Source: Thiosocius sp942490985 (lineage in GTDB: Bacteria; Pseudomonadota; Gammaproteobacteria; Chromatiales; Chromatiaceae). From it: DNA of 64,000 nt. Under the pieces are notes generated by a model. It had not been told where the DNA came from and did not search any database. It saw only the letters and a program-made list of their open reading frames with translations. This document shows positions 26,234-34,421 of the stretch, one piece after another. A program made the position numbers and the translations under genes. The stretch covers positions 310,001 through 374,000 of the forward strand of contig CALNYW010000002.1 in assembly GCA_942490985.1 (NCBI GenBank). Direction: 5' to 3'. Each line of letters begins with the position of its first letter. Positions within the stretch are counted from its first letter, which is position 1.

Positions 26234-26630
26234 TTACTTGGAGCCACCACACTTACCGGCGCCACATTTCATTTCGGCGCCTTTCTCCATTGCTCCACCG
26301 CATTTACCGGCGCCACATTTCATTTCGGCGCCTTTCTCCATTGCCCCGCCGCATTTACCCGCCACATTTGCCTTCAGCGGCCTTCTCCATGGTACCGCCA
26401 GAGCCGCCACACTTTCCCGCGCCACACTTCATTTCGGCGCCTTTTTCCATCGCGCCGCCGCACTTACCGGCGCCGCATTTACCCTCGGTGTGATTGCTGG
26501 CGAGTTGCGCATAGCCGCCGCTGAGTTCACTGAGGCCGAACGGGTTGCTGCCGGCGTTTGCCGCGCCGCTCAGCAATAAGGATCCGGCGACAGCCGCGCC
26601 GATGGTGGTGAGTACCGGTTTATTTGCCAA
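26234..26630 (-). CDS. hvfA: HvfA/bufferin-like Cys-repeat RiPP precursor, apparent 2-nt gap
   Basis: The leader carries a signal peptide (TTIGAAVAGSLLLSGAANA), then SNPFGLSELSGGYAQLA, typical of HvfA-like proteins. The rest is a tandem array of units of the form KCGAGKCGGAMEKGAE. As sequenced, the frame stops at 26355 after 91 residues. Compared with sibling units, two bases are missing at about 26358-26362 (tacccgccac against taccggcgccac). Restoring them gives exactly 133 codons to the TAA at 26234, with five CGxGKCGG units and 10 cysteines. The TTG at 26630 is favoured by spacing to AGGAG; a GTG at 26636 is only two bases from it. The mature product is probably an exported, modified metal-binding peptide. 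Confidence 0.75.
26237..26486 (-). repeat. Tandem repeat coding array in hvfA
   Basis: Five imperfect repeats of about 50 bp encode CGAGKCGG units joined by MEKGAEMK-type linkers. The third unit has a longer linker (SGGTMEKAAEGK) and carries the 2-nt deletion. Near-identical repeats of this kind are prone to replication slippage and to assembly error. Confidence 0.8.
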
Positions 26631-26783
26631 AATCACATCTCCTTTCAGGTTCTACGGGCTGGGCATGCGACCAGGCTATGCGCGCAGCGTCGGTTTATGG
26701 TTTATCGCCGATCCGGCGCAGCGGCGGGTTGCCGCCTGTGTTCCGGGTTCGCTGACTAAGACCCGGCAATGCGGGAAAAAATT

Positions 26784-27209
26784 TCAACCCGCCAGCTTTT
26801 TTAAGCATTCCAGGTAGCTTGTCTCGTCTGGCGCCTTATTGGCTCGCTGGGCCTCCCAAAGGGTGACGCCCAGACACTCCATCATCGCGTGCTCGGCGGC
26901 ATGGCGTTCACCGCAACGTGCCACGATCTGTTGATAGACGTGGCGGATCCCGGGCGGGCGATCCGCACCGAGTTGCTCAGCCAGCGAGATGTGCATGCCC
27001 ATATGCAGCCACGGATTGGTCTGACCGTCATCGGGTGAGAAATCCCGATCCAGCGAGTCTTCGTCGTTAAGCTCGGGTTGATATTCCGGATGCTGCTCAA
27101 CGATGTCCGCGACCAGCTTCTCCAGTGCCTGCAGCGCCTCGCCGGCCTGGCGTTTTTGCCACGCTTGTCGAAAGAATTTGCGCAATTGCTGGCGATCTTG
27201 GCCAAACAT
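26784..27209 (-). CDS. DUF1841 family protein
   Basis: 141 residues from the ATG at 27209 (MFGQDRQQLRKFF). The family is a small cytoplasmic protein widespread in beta- and gammaproteobacteria; members share the HPEYQ and NPWLHMGMHISLAEQ blocks seen here. No function is established. The reading frame stays open far upstream (to 27683), but that part overlaps nth and is a shadow. It lies 116 bases downstream of nth and may be read through from it. Confidence 0.88.
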   Translation of the reverse strand: MFGQDRQQLRKFFRQAWQKRQAGEALQALEKLVADIVEQHPEYQPELNDEDSLDRDFSPDDGQTNPWLHMGMHISLAEQLGADRPPGIRHVYQQIVARCGERHAAEHAMMECLGVTLWEAQRANKAPDETSYLECLKKLAG

Positions 27210-27325
27210 GCTGACTCCGTTTCTTGGGTTGGGCGGTACACGCGGCGAGTGAGCGCGCTGTCTGGCTAACAAATCAATTCGAGTGTTAGGAGGTCGGGAC
27301 AAGTTTTCCAAACCGCGAGCGGTGT

Positions 27326-27958
27326 TCAAACCTCTTTGTGTCGATATTCGCACAGGTCTTCGATCAGACAGGCGCCGCAGCGGGGTTTTCGTGCGATACA
27401 AGTGTAACGCCCGTGCAGAATAAGCCAATGATGGGCGTCCAGGAGAAATTCCTTCGGAATGAGACGCAGCAGGCGCTGCTCTACCTCCAGCACGGTTTTT
27501 CCCTTCGCGATACCGGTCCGATTCGAGACGCGAAAGATATGCGTGTCGACCGCCATGGTCGGCTGTCCGAAAGCCGTATTCAGCACCACGTTGGCGGTCT
27601 TTCGGCCTACCCCCGCGAGTGCCTCCAGGGCCTCGCGCTGGGTAGGGACCTTGCCGCCGTGTTTTTCTATCAACGCGGCGCACGTCTTGATGATGTTCTC
27701 GGCCTTGCTGTTGAACAGACCGATTGTCCTGATGTGTGATTTCAGCCCGTCCAGGCCCAAATCGAGCAGGGCCTGAGGCGTGTTGGCGATTGGGAATAGG
27801 TTGGCGGTGGCCTTGTTGACGCCCTTGTCGGTGGCCTGGGCAGAGAGAATGACGGCGATCAGCAACTCAAATGATGATGAAAATTGCAGCTCGGTCGTGG
27901 GGTTTGGGTTCGCGGCGCGCAGCCGTTCGAAAATGCGCTGGCGCTTCTCTCGATTCAT
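27326..27958 (-). CDS. nth: Endonuclease III
   Basis: 210 residues, the family's normal length. Nth removes oxidised pyrimidines and cleaves the abasic site. The helix-hairpin-helix ALAGVGRKTANVVLN holds the catalytic Lys, the active-site Asp lies in AVDTHIFRVSNR, and the C-terminal 4Fe-4S loop is complete (C-x6-C-x2-C-x5-C in CIARKPRCGACLIEDLC). It follows rnfE by 36 bases, the usual gammaproteobacterial order, so it is probably transcribed with the Rnf operon. Confidence 0.97.
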   Translation of the reverse strand: MNREKRQRIFERLRAANPNPTTELQFSSSFELLIAVILSAQATDKGVNKATANLFPIANTPQALLDLGLDGLKSHIRTIGLFNSKAENIIKTCAALIEKHGGKVPTQREALEALAGVGRKTANVVLNTAFGQPTMAVDTHIFRVSNRTGIAKGKTVLEVEQRLLRLIPKEFLLDAHHWLILHGRYTCIARKPRCGACLIEDLCEYRHKEV

Positions 27959-27994
27959 CCCTCAGTCGCCCAATGCAGCTTGCAGTGTCGTCGA

Positions 27995-28678
27995 TCAGCT
28001 CGCTGCCGGTTCCGGCGTGGCAACAGGCGCCGGCTGTCGCCGGCTCAATCGTTTGTCGATGATATTTTTCACGGCGATCATCAGCCCCAAGCCGATGAAG
28101 GCACCAGGTGGCAAGATTGCCAGCAAGACACCGGGGTAGTCTTCATCGACCGTCCAACGCCAGTCGCGTGCGGCTTCGCCGAACATGAGGTGAGCGCCGT
28201 CGAACAGAGTTCCCTGACCGATCAGTTCACGCCCGCCGCCCAGAACGACCAGCGCCAAGGTAAAGCCGATGCCGATCGACAGGCCATCAACGACGGCCCT
28301 GGGCAGCGGGTTGCGTGAGGCAAAAGCCTCTGCGCGACCGATGATCGCGCAGTTGGTGACGATCAACGGGATGAAGATGCCCAGTACCGTATACAGGCCG
28401 TGGAAATAGGCGTTCATCACCAACTCGACGGTGGTGACGAACGACGCGATGATCAACACGAACACCGGCAGTCGGATCTCCGGTCGAACCCAGTTGCGGA
28501 TGACCGATACCGAGGCGTTCGATAAAACCAACACCAGCGTGGTCGCCAAGCCGAGACCCAGGCCGTTGATCATCGTGTTCGAAACGGCCAACAGCGGGCA
28601 CAAGCCGAGCAATGCGACCAATGCCTGGTTGTTGTGCCATAGCCCGTCGAAAACCAGTTTGCGGTAACTATCGTTCAT
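27995..28678 (-). CDS. rnfE: Rnf complex membrane subunit RnfE
   Basis: 227 residues with six predicted helices. Typical RnfE/NqrD blocks are visible: GLCPLLAVSNTMINGLGLG, GIFIPLIVTNCAIIGRAEAFA and FIGLGLMIAVKNIID. RnfE pairs with RnfA in the inner membrane around a 2Fe-2S cluster; the conserved Cys residues in LCPL and TNCAI are present. It overlaps rnfG by 11 bases and is the last rnf gene before nth. Confidence 0.96.
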   Translation of the reverse strand: MNDSYRKLVFDGLWHNNQALVALLGLCPLLAVSNTMINGLGLGLATTLVLVLSNASVSVIRNWVRPEIRLPVFVLIIASFVTTVELVMNAYFHGLYTVLGIFIPLIVTNCAIIGRAEAFASRNPLPRAVVDGLSIGIGFTLALVVLGGGRELIGQGTLFDGAHLMFGEAARDWRWTVDEDYPGVLLAILPPGAFIGLGLMIAVKNIIDKRLSRRQPAPVATPEPAAS

Positions 28679-29315
28679 CAGTTGTCTCCGCCATCGCGGC
28701 CTGTTTGCCGAATAGCCGGACCTCGTTGCGTCGGACGAAGGTCAATGCGGCTTTGACCCCGCGGACGACGGCCCGTGGCGTGATCGTTGCACCCGTAAAT
28801 TGATCGAATTCGCCGCCATCGCGTTTCACACGCCATTGGGAATCCGGCGGTGATACCAAAGACTTGCCGTTGAAGTCGAGTATCCAATCTGATCGCTCGA
28901 CCTCGATCTTATCGCCGAGTCCGGGCGTCTCCCGATGCGACAGCACCCGCACGCCGGCCAGGGTGCCGTCGCGTCGCGCGCCGACAATCAGCCGAATGGC
29001 GCCACTATAGCCCTGCGTGATGACCGGGCTCAACACGACGGCGACGATTTGGCCGTTGCGCTTTGCGCGGTAAATCCGCGTTACCTCGGCACCGAGTTGG
29101 CTCGGCGAGGAGACCTCTAGCACATCGGTCGAGATATCGTTGTCGGCTTGGTCGGGGGGGACCAGTACCTCCAGTTGACGGAGCAGCGTGTCGCGTTCGT
29201 TCTGCGCGATTCGCGCGGCCGTCAGGTCGTGGCTGAAGCCAACCAGTCCGGCACCGAGGACGCCGAAAACGCCAAGTAGCGCCCCGGATATCAGGATCGA
29301 CAACTTAGTTTTCAT
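28668..29315 (-). CDS. rnfG: Rnf complex FMN-binding subunit RnfG
   Basis: 215 residues. One N-terminal membrane helix anchors a periplasmic FMN domain. The flavinylation motif is FTGATITPRAVV, the Thr of GAT-x-T being the residue that carries covalent FMN in RnfG/NqrC. The overlaps of 11 bases with rnfD and rnfE indicate translational coupling. Confidence 0.96.
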   Translation of the reverse strand: MKTKLSILISGALLGVFGVLGAGLVGFSHDLTAARIAQNERDTLLRQLEVLVPPDQADNDISTDVLEVSSPSQLGAEVTRIYRAKRNGQIVAVVLSPVITQGYSGAIRLIVGARRDGTLAGVRVLSHRETPGLGDKIEVERSDWILDFNGKSLVSPPDSQWRVKRDGGEFDQFTGATITPRAVVRGVKAALTFVRRNEVRLFGKQAAMAETTDER

Positions 29316-30348
29316 CGTCCTGTCGCTGACCGAACACCCTCGGTTGGGTGTAGTAGTCGATCGTCGGCGCAGCCATGTTCATCAGCAGTACGGCAAATGC
29401 GACCGCGTCTGGATAGCCGCCCCAAGTGCGAATCACGTAGACCAAAAAGCCAATCGACGCGCCGAATATGATTTGGCCGCGCGGCGTCGTGCTGGCCGAG
29501 ACCGGATCGGTCGCGATGAAAAAGGCGCCGACTATCGCCGCACCGCTGAACAGGTGAAACGCCGGGCTGGGATTGGTTTCGGGATCGATCGCCCAGAAAA
29601 AACCGGACACCAGTAGCAGCGAGCCGAGCATGCTGATGGGGATGCGCCAGGTGATGATCCGACGCCACAACAAAAACAGGCCGCCTATCAGGAACCAGTT
29701 GCCGACCCATTCCCAGCCGAGGCCGCCGAAATCACCCCACAGTGGGCTCTGGCGGATCTCGCTGATCATGCGGTTTTCCGACAACTCGCTGCGCATCTGG
29801 TCGAGCGGGGTGGCACTCGAAATGGCATCCCAGCTCAGGTCGGCCGGCAGCGCCCCGGATAAGACGATACCGAGGGTTTGGCCCAGCGAAAACACGTTAC
29901 CGCTAACGACCTCGGGTGGCAGCCAGCGCGTCATCGTGACCGGGAACGACACCAGCAGCAACACGTAGCCCGCCATCGCAGGGTTGAACGGATTGAAGCC
30001 GATCCCACCGAACAGCTGCTTGGCGACGATGATCGCAAAGGCGCTGCCGATGACGGTCTGCCACCAGGGCAACAGGGGTGGCAAGGCCAGGGCCAGCAGC
30101 CAGGCCGTCACAACCGCGCTGAGGTCGATCAGCACCGGGGCGGCGGCACGTCCGCGCAACCTCAGAATGGCTGCCTCTGTGGCAACCGCGGTGAGGGTGG
30201 CGAGGCCGATATTGACGACCACGCCCCAGCCGAAATACCACCACAGCGCGAGGGTGCCGGGGATCAGCGCGATCAGCACCATCCCCATGACGCGGGTGAC
30301 GCTCTGCGGCCCGATTTGATGCGGTGAGCTGTGGGTCGCGAATTCCAT
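29305..30348 (-). CDS. rnfD: Rnf complex membrane subunit RnfD
   Basis: 347 residues with about ten helices. The covalent FMN site is SSATPLDQM (about residue 175), and the conserved GGIGFNPFNPAMAGYVLLL and FFIATDPVSASTTPRGQ blocks identify RnfD/NqrB. It carries part of the ion-translocating path. It starts 2 bases after rnfC ends. Confidence 0.96.
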   Translation of the reverse strand: MEFATHSSPHQIGPQSVTRVMGMVLIALIPGTLALWWYFGWGVVVNIGLATLTAVATEAAILRLRGRAAAPVLIDLSAVVTAWLLALALPPLLPWWQTVIGSAFAIIVAKQLFGGIGFNPFNPAMAGYVLLLVSFPVTMTRWLPPEVVSGNVFSLGQTLGIVLSGALPADLSWDAISSATPLDQMRSELSENRMISEIRQSPLWGDFGGLGWEWVGNWFLIGGLFLLWRRIITWRIPISMLGSLLLVSGFFWAIDPETNPSPAFHLFSGAAIVGAFFIATDPVSASTTPRGQIIFGASIGFLVYVIRTWGGYPDAVAFAVLLMNMAAPTIDYYTQPRVFGQRQDDEN

Positions 30349-30349
30349 G

Positions 30350-31924
30350 CTAGTCGGAGTTCCCCGGTCCGGCGGCGCTCTGTTGTGCGGCTTTCTTGGC
30401 GGCTACCCGTTGCATCGCCGCTTCGATGGCGGCCTTTTTCGGATCGGCTCCCTCGCTGTCGGCTTTGTTTTCCAGGGCTTCTTTTTTCTTGCGCAGCTTC
30501 TCCTTGCGTTCCGCTTCGAGACGGGCAAGGCGCGCCTGCCGGGCGTCGTGACGGCGTCTCGCCAGGTCGGACTTTTCGCGCTCCCGTTCTTGTGTCCAGA
30601 TTTCCGTCTTGGCAAACCGGTAGTAATGCACGAGCGGGATATGGGCGGGACAAACGTAAGCGCAGCAACCGCATTCGATGCAGTCGAACAGGTGGTATTC
30701 CTGCACCTTGTCGAAGTCGCGGGATTGGGCGTGCCAGAAAAGCTGTTGCGGCAAAAGTTGAGCGGGGCAGACCTTCGCGCATTCGCCGCAGCGGATACAG
30801 GGCCGCTCTTTGTCCGGTTGCGGGGCTTGCTCGCGTGACGCCGCGAGCAGGCAGTTGGCGCCTTTGGTGAGCGGCAATTGATCGCTGTTGAGGCCGAATC
30901 CCATCATTGGGCCGCCGAGAATCAGCTCCGCAACGGTGTCGCTGTATCCGCCGGCGGCGTCGATTACCGCTGCCGCCGGGGTGCCGACCCTGACGCGGAA
31001 ATTGCCCGGCTGGTTCACGCCGCTGCCGGTCGCGGTTACCAAACGCTCAATCAGCGGCTTGCCGCGCAGCACCGCATCGGCGACGGCGACGGTCGTCGCG
31101 ACGTTTTGGCACAACACGCCAATCGATGCGGGCAGGCCATGCGACGGGACCTCCTTGCCGGTCAGTAGTTTGATGAGCTGCTTCTCACCGCCGCTGGGGT
31201 ACACCGAGGGCACGACGACCACCTCGATTTGTACATCGTCTTGTGCGGCGATTGCCTGCCGCAGCGACGCGATTGCTTCCGGCTTGTTGTCTTCGATCCC
31301 GATCAGACACTCGCCCGCATCCACCAGGTGTTGGAGGATGGCGATGCCATCGACAATGTCGGAGGCGTATTCGCGCATCAGCGTGTCGTCGCAGCTGATG
31401 TAGGGTTCGCACTCCGCGGCATTGATAATCAGGGTGTCGACTTTGCGGCTACCGCTGGTGTTGACCTTTACCGCGGTCGGAAACGCCGCGCCGCCCATGC
31501 CAACGATGCCCGCCCAGCGGATCCGCTCGCGCAGCACGGCGGCGCTGCAAGATCGAAAATCGGTCAACGGCTCAGGCAGCGTATCCCATGTGTCTTTGCC
31601 ATCGCTGTCGAGCACAATGCACAACCCTGAGAGTCCGGAGGGGTGGGCTATCGGTCGTTCTTCGATCGCGCTGATTCGACCCGAGGTAGGGGCGTGCAGC
31701 GCCGCGCTCACGTAGTCGCTGGCTTGGGCCATCACCTGGCCTTTCTTGACCAGGTCGCCCGGCGAGACGATGACCTCGGCAGCGCGTCCGATGTGCTGCT
31801 GGATCGGCAGTATCAGCTGAACGGGTAGCGGGACATCGACCACCGGGCGCCCGGCCGACAGCGCTTTATGGTCTGCTACGTGCAGACCACCATGAAATGA
31901 CCAGATCTTGCGGGCTTCAGCCAT
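30350..31924 (-). CDS. rnfC: Rnf complex NADH-side subunit RnfC
   Basis: 524 residues. The N-terminal Rnf barrel-sandwich (FHGGLHVADHK) is followed by the FMN/NAD domain with GMGGAAFPTAVK and the ESBP-like NAAECEPYISCDDTLM. Two 4Fe-4S motifs then appear: CIRCGECAKVCP and CIECGCCAYVCP. The last 100 residues are an Ala/Lys/Glu-rich coiled tail, common in gammaproteobacterial RnfC. RnfC exchanges electrons with NAD(H) on the cytoplasmic face. It overlaps rnfB by 8 bases. Confidence 0.96.
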   Translation of the reverse strand: MAEARKIWSFHGGLHVADHKALSAGRPVVDVPLPVQLILPIQQHIGRAAEVIVSPGDLVKKGQVMAQASDYVSAALHAPTSGRISAIEERPIAHPSGLSGLCIVLDSDGKDTWDTLPEPLTDFRSCSAAVLRERIRWAGIVGMGGAAFPTAVKVNTSGSRKVDTLIINAAECEPYISCDDTLMREYASDIVDGIAILQHLVDAGECLIGIEDNKPEAIASLRQAIAAQDDVQIEVVVVPSVYPSGGEKQLIKLLTGKEVPSHGLPASIGVLCQNVATTVAVADAVLRGKPLIERLVTATGSGVNQPGNFRVRVGTPAAAVIDAAGGYSDTVAELILGGPMMGFGLNSDQLPLTKGANCLLAASREQAPQPDKERPCIRCGECAKVCPAQLLPQQLFWHAQSRDFDKVQEYHLFDCIECGCCAYVCPAHIPLVHYYRFAKTEIWTQEREREKSDLARRRHDARQARLARLEAERKEKLRKKKEALENKADSEGADPKKAAIEAAMQRVAAKKAAQQSAAGPGNSD

Positions 31925-32474
31925 GTCGGGCCTCCGCGGCGGCGTCTTTCGGGAAGGGCCACTTCCAGGTTTCCACAGTGTCCTCCAACGGGTGCATATG
32001 GATGCACTCGACAGGGCACGGCGGAAGACACAGTTCGCAGCCGGTGCACTCGTCGGTAATCACGCTATGCATCTGTTTTGCCGCACCGAGAATGGCATCG
32101 ACCGGACAGGCTTGAATGCAAAGGGTGCAACCAATGCATTCTTCTTCAACGATGTAAGCCACGGCGCGCGGTTTCTCCGCGGCGGCCTCGTCGGCGAGTG
32201 GTACCGGGTCGCGGCCCAGCAAGTCCGCCAACGCGACCATTGTGGATTCGCCACCCGGCGGGCAACGATTGATGTCGGCTTCGCCGGCAGCAATCGCCTC
32301 GGCGTAGGGGCGGCAGCCCGCGAAGCTGCATTGGCCACACTGGGTCTGTGGCAGTAACGCATCGATCTGGTCGGCAATCGGATCGCCCTCCACGCGAAAG
32401 CGCTGCGCCGAATAGCCGAGCAGTAGGCCGAACACCGTGGCGAGACCGGCAATAGTGACAATGGCAGCAATCAT
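31917..32474 (-). CDS. rnfB: Rnf complex ferredoxin-like subunit RnfB
   Basis: 185 residues. An N-terminal membrane helix is followed by a first cluster site (TQCGQCSFAGC) and two ferredoxin-type 4Fe-4S motifs (CIGCTLCIQACP and CTGCELCLPPCP). RnfB receives electrons from soluble ferredoxin or passes them to it. It lies between rnfA and rnfC in standard order, 21 bases after rnfA. Confidence 0.96.
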   Translation of the reverse strand: MIAAIVTIAGLATVFGLLLGYSAQRFRVEGDPIADQIDALLPQTQCGQCSFAGCRPYAEAIAAGEADINRCPPGGESTMVALADLLGRDPVPLADEAAAEKPRAVAYIVEEECIGCTLCIQACPVDAILGAAKQMHSVITDECTGCELCLPPCPVECIHMHPLEDTVETWKWPFPKDAAAEARHG

Positions 32475-32495
32475 TCAACGGTATCCATCGTTCGC

Positions 32496-33077
32496 CTAAC
32501 CCGTCACCAGGCCGGCAAAGCCCATGAAGGCCATCGACATCAGTCCGGCCGTGATCAACGCAATAGCATTGCCTTGGAAAGGTTCGGGTACGTCTGCCAC
32601 CGCGACACGTTCACGGACGGCGGCGAACAGCACCAGGACCAGTGAAAAGCCGACCGCGGCGCCGAAGCCGTACAGCGCCGATTCGACGAAGCTGTGCTGT
32701 TCCTGGATGTTCAACAACGCGACCCCCAACACCGCGCAATTGGTCGTGATCAGCGGTAGGAAAATCCCCAGCACCTGGTACAGCAAGGGGCTGGTTTTGT
32801 GCATGACCATCTCGGTGAACTGCACGACGGCGGCAATTACCAGGATGAACGCGATGGTGCGCAGGTATTCCACCCCCATCGGTTCCAACAGGTAGGCGTT
32901 GACAAGATAGCTGCTGATTGACGAAAGCGTCAGCACGAAGGTGGTCGCCAAGCCCATGCCCATCGCCGTCTCGAGCTTCCGTGACACCCCCATGAACGGG
33001 CACAGGCCAAGAAACTTCACCAGGACGAAGTTGTTGACCAGCACGGTACTGACAAGGATTAGGGCGTATTCAGTCAT
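32496..33077 (-). CDS. rnfA: Rnf complex membrane subunit RnfA
   Basis: 193 residues from the ATG at 33077 (MTEYALILVSTVLVNNFVL). It has six helices and the RnfA blocks KFLGLCPFMGVSRKLETA and FLPLITTNCAVLGVAL, whose Cys residues ligate the membrane 2Fe-2S cluster together with RnfE. A reading frame extension to 33104 adds only polar residues and is not used. This is the first gene of the complete rnfABCDGE operon, which couples ferredoxin:NAD electron transfer to Na+ or H+ movement. Confidence 0.96.
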   Translation of the reverse strand: MTEYALILVSTVLVNNFVLVKFLGLCPFMGVSRKLETAMGMGLATTFVLTLSSISSYLVNAYLLEPMGVEYLRTIAFILVIAAVVQFTEMVMHKTSPLLYQVLGIFLPLITTNCAVLGVALLNIQEQHSFVESALYGFGAAVGFSLVLVLFAAVRERVAVADVPEPFQGNAIALITAGLMSMAFMGFAGLVTG

Positions 33078-33443
33078 TTTTCTGGTCGGGCCTGGCGCTG
33101 GCACCCGGCTCGGATCGTTTTTCTTTCTCTCTGTTTACTGGTCTGGCGTGCTGTTGGCGTTGCGTATCCGCAAATGATGGTGGCAGCGAGATGGCCCCGA
33201 TTTCTGCCCAACGCGACATTTTAACCGGCTCGGCGCTAAACTGCCGGCCGGATTTCCTGATAGGGCGGCCAGCGTGCCCTGGAGTTCCGAGGGGACGTCC
33301 GCGTCCTGGTCAGCGGGCCTTTTCCCGGCCTGACCGGCAATGTCCCGTCGGCGCGCAGCGCGCTGAGGTTCGGCGACGTGGCGCGGGCCGACGGTTGGCC
33401 GACTGACAACGAAACGCCTTTTTCCCCGCCCGAGGAGGCGCCC
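33078..33443. other. Divergent intergenic region between rnfA and egtD
   Basis: 366 bases that must carry both the rnf and egtD promoters. It is GC-rich with short local palindromes (for example GGCGCGCAGCGCGC near 33350) but no clear sigma-70 boxes. Plus- and minus-strand ORFs crossing it have no ribosome site and no recognisable product. Confidence 0.4.
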
Positions 33444-34412
33444 ATGAAAACCGAGGCAATCTCTTTTCACGACGCCCACCCCGGTGTCGCCAGTCTTCGT
33501 GACGAGGTGCTGCGTGGGCTTCGGCAGCCGCTGCGGGCCATTCCGCCGAAGTTCTTCTACGACGCCCGAGGTTCGGCGTTGTTCGACCAGATCTGCGACC
33601 AGCCCGAGTACTATCAGACCCGGACTGAGATGGCCATTCTCCGCCGCTGCGTGCCAGAACTGGTGACGTATATCGGCGAAGCGTGTGTGCTGGTCGAACT
33701 CGGCAGCGGCGCCAGCAAGAAGGTGCGGCTGTTGCTCGAGGGGCTAAAGCCGAGTGGCTACGTTGGGGTCGATATCTCGAAAGAGTTCCTGCTCGATTCG
33801 ACCCGCCGCTTGGCCAGTGACTACCCATGGCTGGAGGTACACGCGGCCTGCGTTGATTTCACTCACGGCCTGGTGATCCCGCATTGCGAAGACCAGCTCA
33901 ACAAGGTGGCCTTCTTTCCGGGGTCGAGCATCGGCAATTTCGTGCCCAACGACGCGCAGCACCTGCTACAAGACATCGGTGAGCTGGTGGGTCCCGGAGG
34001 GCACCTCTTGATCGGTGTCGATCTCAAGAAAGACGTGCGGCGCCTCAACGACGCCTACAACGATGCGGCAGGCATCAACGAGGCCTTCAACAAGAACCTG
34101 TTGCACCGCATCCGCGCCGAGTTGGACAGCGACCTGGAACCGGAAAGCTTCGACCACTACGCGTTCTACAACCCGCTCGAAGGCCGTATCGAGATGCACC
34201 TGATCAGCCGTGTCTCGCAGGTCATCAGTGTCGAAGGGCAACAATTTGCTTTTGAGCGTGGCGAGGGCATCCATACCGAGAATTCTTACAAGTACAGCGT
34301 GGCGGGGTTCGGCGAGTTGGCTGCTGCGGTCGGCTTCCGACAACAGGCGGTATGGACTGACCCCGACGCGCTGTTCAGCGTGCAGCTGCTGGTGTTCGAA
34401 CCGGCTGGCTGA
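33444..34412 (+). CDS. egtD: L-histidine N-alpha-methyltransferase (ergothioneine pathway)
   Basis: 322 residues from the ATG at 33444, with GAGGAGG at 33432-33438 and a spacer of 5. Family blocks: IPPKFFYDARGSALFDQIC near the N-terminus, the SAM site LVELGSGASKKVR, and GSSIGNF before the substrate pocket. EgtD trimethylates histidine to hercynine, the first ergothioneine step. The sulfoxide synthase EgtB that normally lies next to it is absent from this window; downstream is the convergent metG. The protein could supply hercynine to EgtB encoded elsewhere. Confidence 0.92.
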   Translation: MKTEAISFHDAHPGVASLRDEVLRGLRQPLRAIPPKFFYDARGSALFDQICDQPEYYQTRTEMAILRRCVPELVTYIGEACVLVELGSGASKKVRLLLEGLKPSGYVGVDISKEFLLDSTRRLASDYPWLEVHAACVDFTHGLVIPHCEDQLNKVAFFPGSSIGNFVPNDAQHLLQDIGELVGPGGHLLIGVDLKKDVRRLNDAYNDAAGINEAFNKNLLHRIRAELDSDLEPESFDHYAFYNPLEGRIEMHLISRVSQVISVEGQQFAFERGEGIHTENSYKYSVAGFGELAAAVGFRQQAVWTDPDALFSVQLLVFEPAG

Positions 34413-34421
34413 GCGGGTTGC

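Noticed and set aside
26237..26486. Regular repeats that could suggest a CRISPR array
   Set aside because: The repeats are in frame and encode Cys-Gly units of an HvfA-like precursor beside hvfB and hvfC; there are no unique spacers and no cas genes.
27210..27683. Upstream extension of the DUF1841 gene
   Set aside because: Overlaps nth on the same strand and is Arg/Pro-rich; the ATG at 27209 begins the conserved family sequence.
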